NCBI RefSeq assembly: GCF_047511655.1
Contig: NC_133398.1
Coordinates: forward strand, 49,853,638-49,917,637
DNA: 64,000 nucleotides
Direction of reading: 5' to 3'
Source: Castor canadensis
Taxonomy: Eukaryota; Chordata; Mammalia; Rodentia; Castoridae
Part shown: positions 45,776 to 57,590 of the stretch, in pieces
Position numbering within the stretch: the first letter of the stretch is position 1
Layout of the letters: each line of letters starts with the position of its first letter
The notes under the pieces: generated by a model
Database searches by the model: none
Seen by the model: only the letters and a program-made list of their open reading frames with translations
Told to the model about the DNA's origin: nothing
Program-made: the position numbers and the translations under genes

Positions 45776-45949
45776 TTAAGTAATCAAGTCAGTAGGAAAC
45801 AAACGTACTTCAAAATGAACACGTTATTATTTCCCTTTTTTGAACTTTTCTTTGAGTGAATTGTCTTATAATATCTTGGTTTTCTGAATCTCAGTTTTCT
45901 CTCAAATAGCTAAGAGTTCCATTTGCTGAGAATTTAGTCTTTAAAAAAA

Positions 45950-46028
45950 TTTGTTTTTGAAGTTTCTGGGGATGGAACCCAGGACATGTTAGGCAAGCAC
46001 TCTATCACTGAGCAACATGCACCCTCTA
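45950..46028 (-). mobile_element. ID-like SINE, antisense
   Basis: 'ggggatggaacccaggacat', 'gttaggcaagcactctatca' and 'ctgagcaacatgcaccct'. Confidence 0.85.
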
Positions 46029-46139
46029 GCTTGACAATGTCGTCTTAGAGAATCTTTTTGTTTTGTTTTGTTTTAAATCAGAGGGCATAGCAACCAAAAC
46101 AAGAAGTCTGAGAACACTGCACATACATTTTCTGTGGGC

Positions 46140-46285
46140 TACTATTTGAGAGTAAGCTGGAGCTCTACCGCTTGAGCCACACCTCCAGTCCCTTTTGCTC
46201 TGCTTACTTTGGAGATGGAGTTTGCGAACTGTTTGCCTGGGCTGGCCTGGAACTGCGGTCCTCCCTTGAGCCACCGGCGACCAAT
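46140..46285 (-). mobile_element. ID+B1 dimeric SINE, antisense
   Basis: 'agctctaccgcttgagccac' (tRNA-like part) followed by 'tgcctgggctggcctggaac' (B1 part). Confidence 0.8.
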
Positions 46286-47374
46286 TTACTATAAATATCT
46301 GTTAAGTATTTCTGAGCAAACTGAGAATAAGAATTCCTTAACCCCTGTCTCATTCAACTGTGTAATGTGGCCTCAGAACCTGATTGCACTCATTCCTAGA
46401 AAAAAACAAATGAGTTCTGGAGGGAAACAAGTGAACAGTTTCGAGTAATCTCATTCCTTAACTCCTTCAAGAAATAACCATTCAGTACCTACTCTGTGCC
46501 TACACCGTGCTTGGCAGCAAGAGTAAAGGCCTCACCATTTATCTCAAAGATAACATAAAAACAAAAGCACAAGTACTGGTGTTCATAAATCTTCCAATGT
46601 TCTGATGTGGTTGCTACCTCCTGCGGAGAGTGTCTCCTCCACATACACCCCCGCCCCAACCTGGAGAAGTAAATTAACAGATCGGGTCCCTCTCCCTTCC
46701 CCCTTCCGAAACCTTGATTTGGAAACCACTGCCAAAAAAAGTTTTCTTTTTTTTTTAAATGAATTAATATGCCAACTTTATCTTGAGGAAAGTAACTATA
46801 GGTATTTTTTTCTTTATTGGAGGTGGAGAGAGAGAAAAAAAATAATACTCCTTACAAATCATTGAATGAAATGCTTTTGTTGCTGTAAATGATTCATGTG
46901 AAAAAACTTTGCACTTAGCAACTCAGGAAGTAAATCTTAGGATTCTTCTCCCTGTAAACCTCCAGGACACCAAAACTGATGAATTATTATAGACCTTTAA
47001 AGCTATTTTAACATGTAAATAGTTTGTATCAAGATTTAAATGGGAATAGTGAAGTCAGATAGATTTAGCTTTCAAAATCAAGGAGTTTATATATGGGGAA
47101 GTGAGAAAATGAGTTCTCACAAAGCTAAATAATCAGAGATGGGTACAGTAGATCAGCTACGTATAAAGTAAAATAGAAACACATGCATTTTACATTTTCA
47201 GTTGGAAAGTAGTACTGTTCCAGGAAACCAGGCAGTTGATACAATGGTGCAGCTCCTAGCCAAGGCTGAAAAAATAACTCTTGAGTGCCTGTAGGCAAAT
47301 TATATTGATTTTTCTTTTGTTCATTTTCTTTTATCTTTTCTTCTTTCTTTGTTCTTTTCCCCTTCCTTCCTTCC

Positions 47375-47692
47375 TTCCTGTGAACTTACTAGAGAGACAC
47401 TCTACCACTTGACCCACGCTCCCAGCACTTTTTGCTTTAGTTATTATTATTTTTTAAATATTGGGTCTCATGCTTTGTTACCAGGGGCTGGCCTCAGATC
47501 ATGATCCTTCTACCTCTTCCTCCTTCTTAGCTGGGATTTCAGAGATATACCACCATGCCTGCTTGTTGGTTTAGATGGCTTCTTTGTTGAGGTGGGGTCT
47601 CACTAACTTTTTACCCTGGCTGGTCCCGAACTGCAGTTCTTCCAATCTCTGAAACTGGGATTACAGGTCTGTGCCACCATGCTTGGCAAGGT
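47375..47692 (-). mobile_element. ID+B1+B1 composite SINE, antisense
   Basis: A tRNA-like unit ('ctctaccacttgacccacgc'), then two 7SL-like units in a row ('ccaggggctggcctcagatc' with 'taccaccatgcctgc', and 'ccctggctggtcccgaactg' with 'ggattacaggtctgtgccac'). Confidence 0.85.
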
Positions 47693-48539
47693 ATCAGCAA
47701 GGTGGAAGAGTTCTTTATGAGTTATGGCTTTGGTCCATTCTGTTTTCCCTTATCAAAGAATACATACCATTCTGTAAATGGCTAAAATATCAATATGTCT
47801 TGGAGACTTTTTCCAAGTCAGAAAAACTCCCCTTTGTCTTTTACATGTTAGCAGGTAGTTTATTGCTATCATATCTCCTTCAGTTCTCTATCATCAAATC
47901 TGCCTCTGCCTGCCTTTTATGTTGATACTTGTAAACTAAAAAATTTAAAAAGGACATTTATAATAACCTAAGATGACTCCCCATCTCAAGAGCCTTAATT
48001 TAATTATAATTATAATTACAGGTTCCAGGTATTCAGACCTGAAAATCTTTAGAGGTCATTATTCAGTCTGCCATATATAGAAGATGATGCTGGGTTATCC
48101 AAGGAGCCTAATGTAGCCACAAGGACTCATAAATGGGAGAAGTTAGAAAAAAGACAATTAGAGAGATGGTAGCATGAGAAAGACTCAGTCCAACATTGTT
48201 GGCTCTGAAAATGGAAGGAGGGACTGTAAATCAAAGAACAAGTGGCCTTAAAGCTGGAAAAGGCAAGGAAAAAATCATTCCCTTGAATCTCCAGAAGGAA
48301 TGCAGACTGTTAACATTTTGATTTTTAACCCAGTAAAACCCATTTTGGTCTTCTGATCTCCAGAATTATAATACATTTGCATTAATTAATTAATTTTCTC
48401 AACTATGGTTGAGAAAAATTTATTATAGCGCTGATAGGAAGCTAACAAAGATGGGAAGAATACTTCTATGCCAAACATTATTCTAAGAACAGCCTCAGTA
48501 ATTTGCTTTTATATCACTTCCCTTTTGAGTGTGTGCAGA
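47693..48539. other. Intergenic DNA, nothing recognised
   Basis: No exon or repeat recognised. A short TAATTA repeat lies near 48001-48020. Confidence 0.4.
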
Positions 48540-48990
48540 ATATCATATATCACTAGGTAATTGCCAAGGAAAAAACAGTGAGGCCCCACTATGCACATAT
48601 TACAATGGCTAAAATCCAAAACACTGACAACACCAAATTCTGCTGAGGATGTAGAGCAACAGGAAAAATCATTCACTGCTGTTGGGAATTCAAAATGGTA
48701 TAGCCATTTTGGAAGACATCTTGACTGTGTAGCAATTACATTCCTGCTCAAGAAAGTTGAAACTTGCATACAAATGTTCATAGTAGCTTTGTTGATCATT
48801 GCCAACTCTTGGAAGCACCCAAGACATGTTTTGATAGGTTAATGGGTAAACAAACTGGCACATTCATACAATAGGATATTGTTTAGTGGTTAAAATAAAT
48901 AAGCTGTCAAGCCACAGAAAGACATGAGAATCTTAAATGGATTTTGCCAAGTGAAAGAAATAGTCCAAAAGACTGGAAGAAAGAAAGAAT
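48540..48990 (+). mobile_element. Old L1, sense, end of ORF2
   Basis: Sense L1 text: 'caaattctgctgaggatgta', 'cattcactgctgttgggaat', 'atgttcatagtagctttgtt', 'aaactggcacattcatacaa' and 'gccaagtgaaagaaatagtc'. This is the far 3' part of ORF2 of an old L1M-type element, much decayed. Confidence 0.75.
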
Positions 48991-49104
48991 TGTTTGTGTT
49001 TGGAATTTAGGAGTACACTACATAAAGAGAGTAACTGAGGCACCACCTTGAGACATAAACATAAATCACTAAGAAATACCAGATTTGGAAGTGGTTTTCT
49101 AATT

Positions 49105-49216
49105 GTTTGCTTTTGAGGCAGGGTCTCCCTATGTATCTCAGGCTTGCCTTGAACTTGTGATCTTCCTTCCTCAGCCTCCCAAGTACATGAATTACATGCC
49201 CCACCATGCCTGGCTA
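49105..49216 (-). mobile_element. B1 SINE, antisense
   Basis: 'ttgaggcagggtctccctat', 'aggcttgccttgaacttgtg' and 'ctcagcctcccaagtacatg'. Confidence 0.88.
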
Positions 49217-50109
49217 GAAAGGAGATAACATCAAGCATTTATGATTAGTGGTCACCTGTGGAATGGTCTGTGGTCAAGAAAGACAGAGAGCCTACAAGAA
49301 TGTCTGCTTTCATTCTGATAGCTTTCTTGTTCCTAGTTTTATTATCCTCATGTTAATTTCCCCCCTTTTTAAACCTAATTTCTAAGGCACCACCCACTGG
49401 AAAAGATGTCCTTTTCTGAGAAATTTTTCCAATAAACATGAAAGCTGGCTGAATCATCCACAGCATCGCAAAATGGAGATCAGTGTTTATATACACAGTC
49501 AGTGTAATAAAACTCCACCGCTACTTAAATAGCTGTAGAATCAGCTGCGATTGAACTTGATCTATGGTAAAGATTGAAGAAGAATGAAACACATCCCCTG
49601 TCTTAAGAAACGTACAGTCTGGTATGGGAGGCAAGACACGAATTGTCGAAAAGTCTATGTAGGCATCAAGTCATGGTACAAAACAATCAAGGTACATTTG
49701 TGTGCTACAATATGCTAAGTAACAGACATATAGATGATAAAGCTGCATGTTTAGAGGATGAAAATAGCATTTATGTTGGCACTGTTGTCATGGCAGTAGC
49801 ACTGAATGTGAATATACATAAAAGTGAATATTAAGGAGAACTGTGATCACTTAAGATTCTATTACTATTATTATATTTGCAGTGCTAGGGATTGACCCCA
49901 GGTTTTGCACAAGCTAAGCAAGTACTCAACAACTGAGCTATAACCCCAACCCTTAATTAAAAGTATTAACAAGTGACTATATAACATGACGTGGAAACAT
50001 CCATGATCCTTGTAGATTGTTTTAATGAAAGTTGTGTGAGAAACCGAAGTCAGCCTCAACCTTACTACAAAAATTTAGGGATTTTAACACTTTCACTCTG
50101 GACAATCCT
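49217..50109. other. Intergenic DNA with one SINE
   Basis: Only the ID-like SINE at 49868-49954 is recognised. Confidence 0.4.
49868..49954 (-). mobile_element. ID-like SINE, antisense
   Basis: 'tttgcagtgctagggattga', 'agctaagcaagtactcaaca' and 'actgagctataaccccaa'. Confidence 0.9.
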
Positions 50110-50740
50110 TGTTCTTTCTTTTTAATTGAGAAGCATAATATTCATACAGAAAGATACACAAAATGTAAATATTCATATTAATTAATAATTGCAAAGCAAA
50201 CACTCATTTTCCAAGCAACTAGGCAAAGAAATAGAATATTCCAAGTTCCAGACATCTTCTAATGTCTTTTCTGACCACAAACCCTCCCTAAATGTAACCT
50301 CTAGATTGATTTTCATAATAGTTGCTTTCTTGTTTTCCTTTACAGTTTTACATCTATGTATTCATCCCTAAAATATTCTTCCAGTTTGCCTATTTTTATT
50401 TTTATATACCTAGTATATTTTATGTAGTTTTGTTTCTTCTTTTGTTCAACATTATGGAGTTTTTTTTTAATGCATCATGTCTTGGGTTTTTTTTTTAATT
50501 TATTTGTTTGTTTGGCTTTACTAGGGTTTGAACTCAGGTCCCTGCACTTGGGCGGCAAGTGCTGTCCCACTTGAGCCATGTCCCCATTCCTATCATGTTA
50601 TTTTTACTCATGAATAGTATCCCTTTGTAAGAAGATACCAAAAATTTATTGATCTTTTCTACTGTTGATGTTCATTTGGGTTTGTTTTCAGTATGGGACC
50701 CCATAGCTCTTTAAGTAGCAGTGGAGTTTTATTATACTAA
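50110..50740 (-). mobile_element. Very old L1-like remnant, antisense
   Basis: 'ttcttttgttcaacattatg' and, after a SINE, 'tctactgttgatgttcattt' and 'gggtttgttttcagtatggg' resemble the reversed 3' end of ancient L1M/L1ME elements. The family is a guess. Confidence 0.5.
50488..50592 (-). mobile_element. ID-like SINE, antisense
   Basis: T-rich start, 'ctagggtttgaactcaggtc', 'gcggcaagtgctgtcccact' and 'tgagccatgtccccattcc'. Confidence 0.88.
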
Positions 50741-50799
50741 CTGCATATGTATTTGATGTAAGACATTCTCATAAATAGATCCTGGGACACTTGTGTGCC

Positions 50800-50900
50800 A
50801 TGGTCCACTATGTAGTCTGGGCTGGCCTTGAACTTTAAGATCTTCCTACCTCTACCTCCTGATTGTTGGAATTACAGACATGGACCACCATGCCTAGCTT
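50800..50900 (-). mobile_element. B1 SINE, antisense
   Basis: 'actatgtagtctgggctggc', 'cttgaactttaagatcttcc' and 'ggaattacagacatggacca'. Confidence 0.85.
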
Positions 50901-51144
50901 TAAACAAGTTGTCAGTATCTTTGGGCTTTATAAATCTGTTTCTGTGAATTCTCACGAATTAGAGAGTGCAGGTATAGAGTGAAGGCAAGTATAGAGTAAA
51001 TGAGAGGTACAGAACAAAACAGATAGAAGAACATAGCAGATAGCAGATGTAGAGAAAGAATACCCAGTTTCTGAGTGAAACTTTTACCTGACTTTCTGTC
51101 CTCTTTCTGTTATAAACTATCTGGAATTGATTTCTATTACAACC

Positions 51145-51922
51145 TAAAGATTCTGTATTCGTTTGCTAAAGTTGCCAGAACAAAATAACCACAGAATGAG
51201 TGGTTTAAACAACAATTTTTTTCCCCTTAAAGTTCTGACAGCTGGAACTCCAAAATCAAGGTTGCTGCTGGTTTGGTCTGGCTCTCTTCTTGGCTTGCAG
51301 ATAGCACTTTCTCACTGGGTCCACACATGGCTTTTGCTCTATGCACATGTACCCTTGGTATCTCTCTCTCCTTCTGTCTCTCGCTGTACTAGGATTTGAA
51401 CTCACAACTGCGCTCGTGAGGCAGACACTCTACCACTTCAGCCATGCCTCCAACCCCTTTTTGTTCTGGTTATCAGGCTGGTCATGACCATGATCCTTCT
51501 CTGTTAAGCATCCTGCTGTGGCTGGGATGTCAGGCTTTTGCCACTATACCCAACTTTTATCTGTTGAGATGGGGGTCTCTTAAACTTTTTTGCCTGGCAT
51601 TGGCCTGGAATCTCAATCCTCCCGATAACAATGTGACAGGCACATTGCACCATGCCTAGCAATTTGTTGAGATGGGGTCTTGCCAACTTTTTTCTCAGGC
51701 TGGTCTCACACAGCAATCTTCCTGATCTCAGCCTCCCAAGTAGCTAGGATTATAAATTTGAACCACCAGCACCTGGCTAGGGTCTCAACTTTTAATTTAA
51801 CTTTAAATACTTCATTTAACCTTAATTACTTCTTTGAAGGCCCTGTCCCCCAAATGAGTCAAATTGGGGGATAAAGCTTTAACATAAGAATTTGGGGGGG
51901 GGACACAATTCAGTCCATAACA
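51145..51922 (-). mobile_element. Fossil MLT1-type MaLR LTR carrying a SINE array
   Basis: The left end 'tattcgtttgctaaagttgc', 'cacagaatgagtggtttaaa' and the right end 'gggggacacaattcagtcca' are the reversed ends of an MLT1-class LTR. The middle is occupied by SINE units at 51365-51780. It is a broken solo LTR of the ERVL-MaLR group, ancient in placental mammals. Confidence 0.75.
51365..51780 (-). mobile_element. ID+B1+B1+B1 SINE array, antisense
   Basis: One tRNA-like unit ('ctctaccacttcagccatgc') followed by three 7SL-like stretches, each with a 'gggtct.. ctggcctgg/ggctggtct.. caccatgcc' pattern. It is the longest SINE composite in the window. Confidence 0.75.
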
Positions 51923-52544
51923 GGTTCCTAATTAATAAACCTAATTGATTTCTCTCTTACTGCTCTTATATTGTCAAAACTTGATTAGATGAAGAAATTC
52001 TGGTAATAATATGGATTTATAGAGACCATAGCTGTGGAAAGGTCTGATTTCAACAGAATTTGTGGTGTACTTATTTGAGAAAGTAAGATATCTTTTGAAA
52101 GAATCAGCCATACTTGTGAATTCATCTTCTTAAGATTATACCTACTGGATAGAACTTCATATTTTCTCATGTATGTTGCAAATAACTCCTACATTTTTTA
52201 TAGAGAATACATGTGTACTCAGTAATGTGCCAGTAACTGACAACTAGCTTCCTGGAAAAAAGAAACACACATATATATACCTATTTGTTACATGTTTTGT
52301 TGACATAAAGTAATGTATCATATAGCTTACAAATAATAAAATATGCAATACTTCTTATTGTAAATTCCTTATTCTGATTCTCACAGAATGCTCTTACTTA
52401 TTTTTGCTAAACTTCTATCTTTAGCCAACCTAAGGCTGCAATTGGCAAGTAAGAGTAATTCTGACATGTATGTTGGCTGATAGATCCAGCTATATTATCA
52501 AGTAAAATAGAGTAGAATGTCTGAACTTGATTCTCCAGCCCCTT

Positions 52545-52757
52545 TATTTTTGCAGTGCTGGGGATTGAACCTAGGTACCTCCTGGTCATGCCAGTCAAAT
52601 GCTCTACCACTGGGTTACAACTCCAGCCATTGGTTTTTGTTTTTTGTTTTTGAGACAGCATCTTGCTATGTAGCCCAGACTGGTCTCAAACTTGTGATCC
52701 TCCTTACTCTGCCTCCCAAGTGCTGGAATTTCAGATGTGCACCACTATTACTGGTTT
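52545..52757 (-). mobile_element. ID+B1 dimeric SINE, antisense
   Basis: ID part 'gcagtgctggggattgaacc', 'caaatgctctaccactgggt'; B1 part 'tgctatgtagcccagactgg', 'gcctcccaagtgctggaatt'. Confidence 0.92.
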
Positions 52758-52947
52758 GTCAATCATTGACATGAGTAACTTTTTTTGCTGAATCAGTAAA
52801 TAGTTTTGAAACATTTGAAGAATTATTATTATTTACATTAGTTACATTGTGCAAAATATATTGCAAGTCAATTTTGTAATTATGAGAATATAATAGAATG
52901 CATTCACACTTCCAATGGCCTCTTGATGCAATCAAAAGACATGGGAA

Positions 52948-53037
52948 GGTCTGGTAGTATGGCTCAGTGGTAGAGTGCTTGTCTTGCATGAGGCACTGAG
53001 TTCGATACCCAGCACTGAAAAAATAAAATAAAAAATA
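52948..53037 (+). mobile_element. ID-like SINE
   Basis: 'tggtagtatggctcagtggt', 'agagtgcttgtcttgcatga' and 'tgagttcgatacccagcact' with an AAATAAAA tail. A and B box-like parts are well kept. Confidence 0.9.
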
Positions 53038-53465
53038 TATAGTAAGGAGGATATATGAGACAGCTGTTGGCATAAAACAGCATACTGTTTTACAATAAAC
53101 ATTTTTATAAGTAGAAGAAATATACTATAAAATAATGATAAAAGTACAGTATAGTAAATGCATATATTAGTATCATAGTTGTTTATCAAGTATTATGTGC
53201 TATACATAATTGTATTGCTACACTTTTATATAAATGACAGTGTAGTAGATTTGTTCACCATAACATCACTACAAACACATCAGCAATGCTATGACATTAT
53301 GATAGCTATAATGTCACCAGGTGATAGGAATTTTTCAGTTCCGTTATAATCCTATGGAAACATCACCATGCATGCAGTCTACTGTGGACCTAAACGTTGT
53401 TGTGGATACATGACTACATTTCCTTAATTTTTGTACTATTCATAATTTAAGAGCAACAGACCTTT

Positions 53466-53546
53466 TTTTGAGACACTGATTTTCAAAACCAGAGCCTTAA
53501 ACATGCTAGGAAAACATTCTACCACTGAGCTACATTTTTGGCCCAG
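53466..53546 (-). mobile_element. Diverged ID-like SINE, antisense
   Basis: 'aaccagagccttaaacatgc', 'taggaaaacattctaccact' and 'gagctacatttttggccc'. Confidence 0.75.
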
Positions 53547-53934
53547 CAGCTACAGCCACTTACAAATTAAACCCACAGTATTAATATTTTCTCCATCATA
53601 TTATAAAGTAGACAATATCAAACAATAACTGATTTGAGCTTTTTCAATATCCATGGAATAAAGATTCGATCCATAACCTATTTCAATATATCAGTTGGGT
53701 AACATCACCAAATACAGAGTTGAGAAGGAGTTCCGTCAGGTAGTATCTCTATCATAAACATACAAGGGACACAGCCTCGAAAGTATAGACAGTAGTAAAA
53801 TACTTAGGAAGTAATGAGTGCTGAGTATTTGCTACCTTTGTTTTAAACAACTTATATAACTTTATCTTCATATAGCTTAATTTTTAATGATAATGATGAC
53901 TATGTCTAACAACTGGTTTGCAACATTCCTAGTT

Positions 53935-54245
53935 TTCTATGGTTTAAACAGTTCCCCAAATTTCATATGCCGGAAACCTCATATCCAATGCAACAATGAT
54001 GAAAGGTAGAAACTTTAAAATGGTAACACCTCCATGAATGATTTAATACCATTAGCTGGAGAATGGGTTTGTTATAAAATCCAGTTCTCCCCTCTTATTC
54101 ATGTTCTTTTGCCATGGAATGCCTCCTGCCATGTCATGAACTATTACTGTTTATAAATTACCCGGTCTGTGGTAGTCTGTGATAACAGCATAAAAGAGAC
54201 TAAGACACATTTATGATACTTTGTTATGGAAGCCCTACCAAACTA
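53935..54245 (+). mobile_element. Fossil MaLR solo LTR, sense
   Basis: It runs from 'tctatggtttaaacagttcc' and 'caaatttcatatgccggaaa' to 'ttataaattacccggtctgt' and 'aaaagagactaagaca', the ends of an MST/MLT1-type LTR. A second LTR-end-like piece ('tactttgttatggaagccct', 'accaaactaatac') follows at about 54215-54243, so a second MaLR copy may lie next to or around it. Broken and old. Confidence 0.75.
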
Positions 54246-54499
54246 ATACAACAACCCTTGGGCAAAACCCGCCTTTCATTTTAAGGTTTAGGACGTTCAG
54301 ACTGTGTTTTTTCACGTTCAGGGAATTCAGTAACTGCTCTGTCTTTCCTTGATGGTTTCCCCAACAGCCTTTTCCACCTATTCCCCCAGTTTAAAATTTC
54401 TTTTGGTAGTGATGGATGGATAGCTCCTCTTGTTCGTGTACTCCTGGGTTGGGTGGTAGGTTAAGGGCTCTAGTAAGCTGGCAGTTCACCTTGATGCCT

Positions 54500-54666
54500 T
54501 CCTTGTTTTGAGATAGAGATCCGGATGCTAAGATTTATCTGGGTGACCTCCTTACTTCCTACCCCTGCTTTGGATAGAGATGCTGGGCTGAATGGTCTCA
54601 GCTGGTCCTTGCTGGGGCCCTCTGGAAGCCTTCAATCAATCCACTTAGCCAAAGGTTTTCTTGGAG

Positions 54667-54720
<54 letters not shown>

Positions 54721-55446
54721 TTTAGCTTGCTTAGCCACAAGATTTCTTGGAGGTCAGATAAATTTGTGCCCAGCGTGCTGCACTGGCCTGTGAGATAGCC
54801 TGCTGTCTTCCCAAACCACCCTTGGATAGATACTAGGCTAAGTGGCTTCCACCTGCTCCTGCTGAGGTGGGCTGAACTGGGAGTATTTGATCAACCAGCT
54901 TAGCCAAAAGTTTTCTGGGGGGTGGGAAGGGTTCAGATTCAGCCCACTTAGTCACAAGGCTTCTCGGGGGTGGAATGAATTTTCTCTGGCTTGGTGAGCT
55001 GGCCTGTGCAGTAGCTTTCAGGACTGAAAGTGGCTAGCTCATTAGGAATGGTAGTCTGTGGTCAGCTACTGTACAATGGCTTGGGCAAGGCTTCCAATCT
55101 GCTCTTGGTCCTCCATCCTGTTATTTTGCATGCAAGGTGACCCTTCTGAGTGGTTCTTGTGGGAAGCAATTCAGGTCTGGACAGGGGAAAATAAAAAACC
55201 TCAGGCAGGGGCCCGGAATGGAGCAAGTCTGGATCCACTCCCATGCACCCCGAGACAGATTCACACTTTTAGAGGCTTAGTTAGAAGTTGGTAACTCTAT
55301 TTATGGTTTGTCCTTATACTGGCACCTTCTTTTTTAGGTGTGCTAACTTGCCCTTATACCCATGAACCTGAGATTTTCTTTCAGATTTGTGGAAACTCAG
55401 GGAAGTGGTGCCTGGTAGCAATCAACCATCTTGCCACTCCTCCTCC
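54500..55446 (-). mobile_element. Tandem-repeat block, possibly a detached L1 5' UTR
   Basis: Four imperfect copies of 'cttagccaaaagttttct' followed by a G-rich stretch occur at about 54645, 54731, 54899 and 54948. Longer units starting 'ttggatagag..gctgggctga' and 'ttggatagatactaggcta' lie 257 bp apart. Read on the - strand, the right end begins 'ggaggagtggcaagatgg', like the start of a mammalian L1 5' UTR. If so, it is a 5' UTR piece without its ORFs. The identity is uncertain. Confidence 0.35.
54668..54717. repeat. (TG)n microsatellite
   Basis: About 25 TG units, interrupting one of the repeated units at 54.6 kb. Confidence 0.95.
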
Positions 55447-56979
55447 ATCCCTAGTTAATTTCAAGGTAGTACCATCTGTGGCTATCATCTGAAAAACTGC
55501 AACTTTTTCCTCTACTTGATGCTGAAGTTAACAGCAGGCCATTTGTCTTTTAATGTTTTAATACCTGAATGAGAAGATAAATAGGGTCACAGGTGAGGAT
55601 ATGCCCAAGATACCAAGTAAAGATTACAAGAAATTAAAATGTAGTAATTGCTGCAAAAATTCCACAAACATGCCACAATCAACTCTAGCTAAGAGACAAT
55701 GAAGATTCTTAGTGGCCCCAGAACTGTGGAAGTCACTAAAATAATGGTCAAAGTAGACAAAATCAAGAAATAAGACTGACAATGAAGCCATGTGTCCTTC
55801 AGGAAGGAATTGTTTGTAGCATAAAATTCAGCACCCTATTAGGGTTGACATTCATGTACGTACTAATAAATAATGTATTGTATGACTAATAGGCTTGGTA
55901 GATTGTTTATCAAAGGTTCTTTGCATTAAAGGAAACAAAGTAACTTTAAAAACAATGGACTGCTTTAATTTATTCAACAAATACTTGCTGAGTACCCACT
56001 CTGGAGATGTGATAATGTGTAAAGCAGGAACTTTTGCTACTGTCATGGAGTTGAGGTTCTAGAATTGAGGCCAAGTATTAATCAAACAACACTAACCCAT
56101 GTGTAATTGCAAACTGAGATAAATAAGTGCTACAAAAAAAGGAAAGTTGGTTCTGTGGGAGCTTGTGTTAAAGATCACAATCAAGCAAATATCCTGGAGG
56201 AAACAATCATTAAAATGTGACTTGAAGGGGGAAGTTCGTCAAGGATAAGACAAAACAGCTACTGAATTACCTGAACAGAGAAAAACACAGGTTCTAAAAG
56301 TGGCAGAGTGCTTTCTAACCCACTAGGAGAATCTACAACCAACCTCATATACCTGGAAATGCACCATTTCACTCAGAAGGTATCCTAATCAGAGCTCACC
56401 CCCTCCCCCCACTGCCTCCCCAGGTTACACCTGGGCAATCCAGTGTAAATCATGTAAATCCATGAGTAAATAGAACAAAACTACAGACAAAAATCTGAAG
56501 ACCAGAGATTGGGTAGGGGGAGCATCCAGTATATTGATAGGGCACAGATGATATGCACTCATCTCCTCAAAAAAAAAAAAATACTGGCTCTGTCTTATAT
56601 TGCCAAGTTTTTCTCCTTACTTTTTCATTTCTAAATTTTTTTCCTTCTTTTTTCTCCACTTTTCCTATTTCTTATTTACAGACCATTCAACTGGTGGCTT
56701 ATTCTAATCCCTTAGGTTATTCTCAAATTTTCTATCCTCTTGCAATCCTGACAATAGCATTCTTTCCCACAACAATGAACTATATCTCTCCACACTATGG
56801 TTTTGTTGACCTGCATCTTCACACTTCAGGCCTTCTCCCCATCTTCCTTCTTCCTTATCACCTCCCCCACCCCACCTAAATTTTACTACCCAAGTTTTAA
56901 CTCCCATGCGAACTTTTATTTTTTTGACCTCCTCCTGTACCATGCAAGATCACTGTCCCCTTCACATATAACATGATTG
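55447..56979. other. Intergenic DNA, nothing recognised
   Basis: No gene or familiar repeat. The frame at 56553-56879 is pyrimidine-rich and lacks a domain. Confidence 0.4.
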
Positions 56980-57590
56980 GTTATGAGATATTACCACCAG
57001 TGGTATTCCATTGAGGTGTGTTTCATATATATATGACATTCTAATAGACATTGTTTTAATTACCCACATTCACAAATGTTTATATGTACATATATAAAAC
57101 TATAGGAAATTTGTTGTCTTTTTGCTTTTTTTTTTTTTTCGTTTGGGCTTTTTGGGACAAGGTCTCATTATGTAGCCCAGACTTGCCTTGAATTCACTAT
57201 GTAGTCCAGGCCTTGAACTCATAAGCCTGCTTCAACCTACAGTTGGGCACTACCATGTTTGGCTTTCCATGCCATTCTTTTATGCAGTTGCATGTATTAA
57301 TAGACAATTATCTGTTTCAAGTCTACTAGAAATAATGTTAAGTGGAAAGAATTTATAGATATAACCTCTTAGTATATATGTAATTGAATCTGTAGGATAA
57401 AGTCCTGGAAAAGGGCTTTAGAAAGTGACATCAAATAATACATATTTTTGTACTTTTCATATATCTTATCAAATTATCCTGAGTTAGGGTTGTCTGACAT
57501 TCTTTATCTTAGATATATCTACAAAAGTTTGTAGTATTTTAATATTTTAGTTTATGTTTCCACCACCTTCTCTTGACCATGACAAGTTCC
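56980..57590 (-). mobile_element. Old L1ME-like remnant, antisense
   Basis: 'aatctgtaggataaagtcct', 'tcaaattatcctgagttagg' and 'gtttatgtttccaccacctt' follow the order of the reversed 3' end of ancient L1s. A B1 SINE splits it. Confidence 0.5.
57128..57264 (-). mobile_element. B1 SINE with internal duplication, antisense
   Basis: T15 start, 'acaaggtctcattatgtagc', 'ccagacttgccttgaattca', then a repeated 'ctatgtagtccaggccttga' and 'actaccatgtttggct'. The middle segment is present twice. Confidence 0.85.

Larger units (their letters stand above)
45776..47374. other. Intergenic DNA with SINEs
   Basis: Apart from the SINEs at 45950-46028 and 46140-46285 no element is recognised. Short frames at 46209-46448 and 46605-46865 lack domains. 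Confidence 0.4.
51923..53934. other. Intergenic DNA with SINEs
   Basis: SINEs at 52545-52757, 52948-53037 and 53466-53546 account for the recognisable parts. The rest is AT-rich and unassigned. Confidence 0.4.

Noticed and set aside
45247-45779. Overlapping frames of 100-165 codons on both strands in the downstream CpG island
   Set aside because: Long frames on both strands are expected in CpG-rich sequence; no domain, no clear start context and no recognised relatives.
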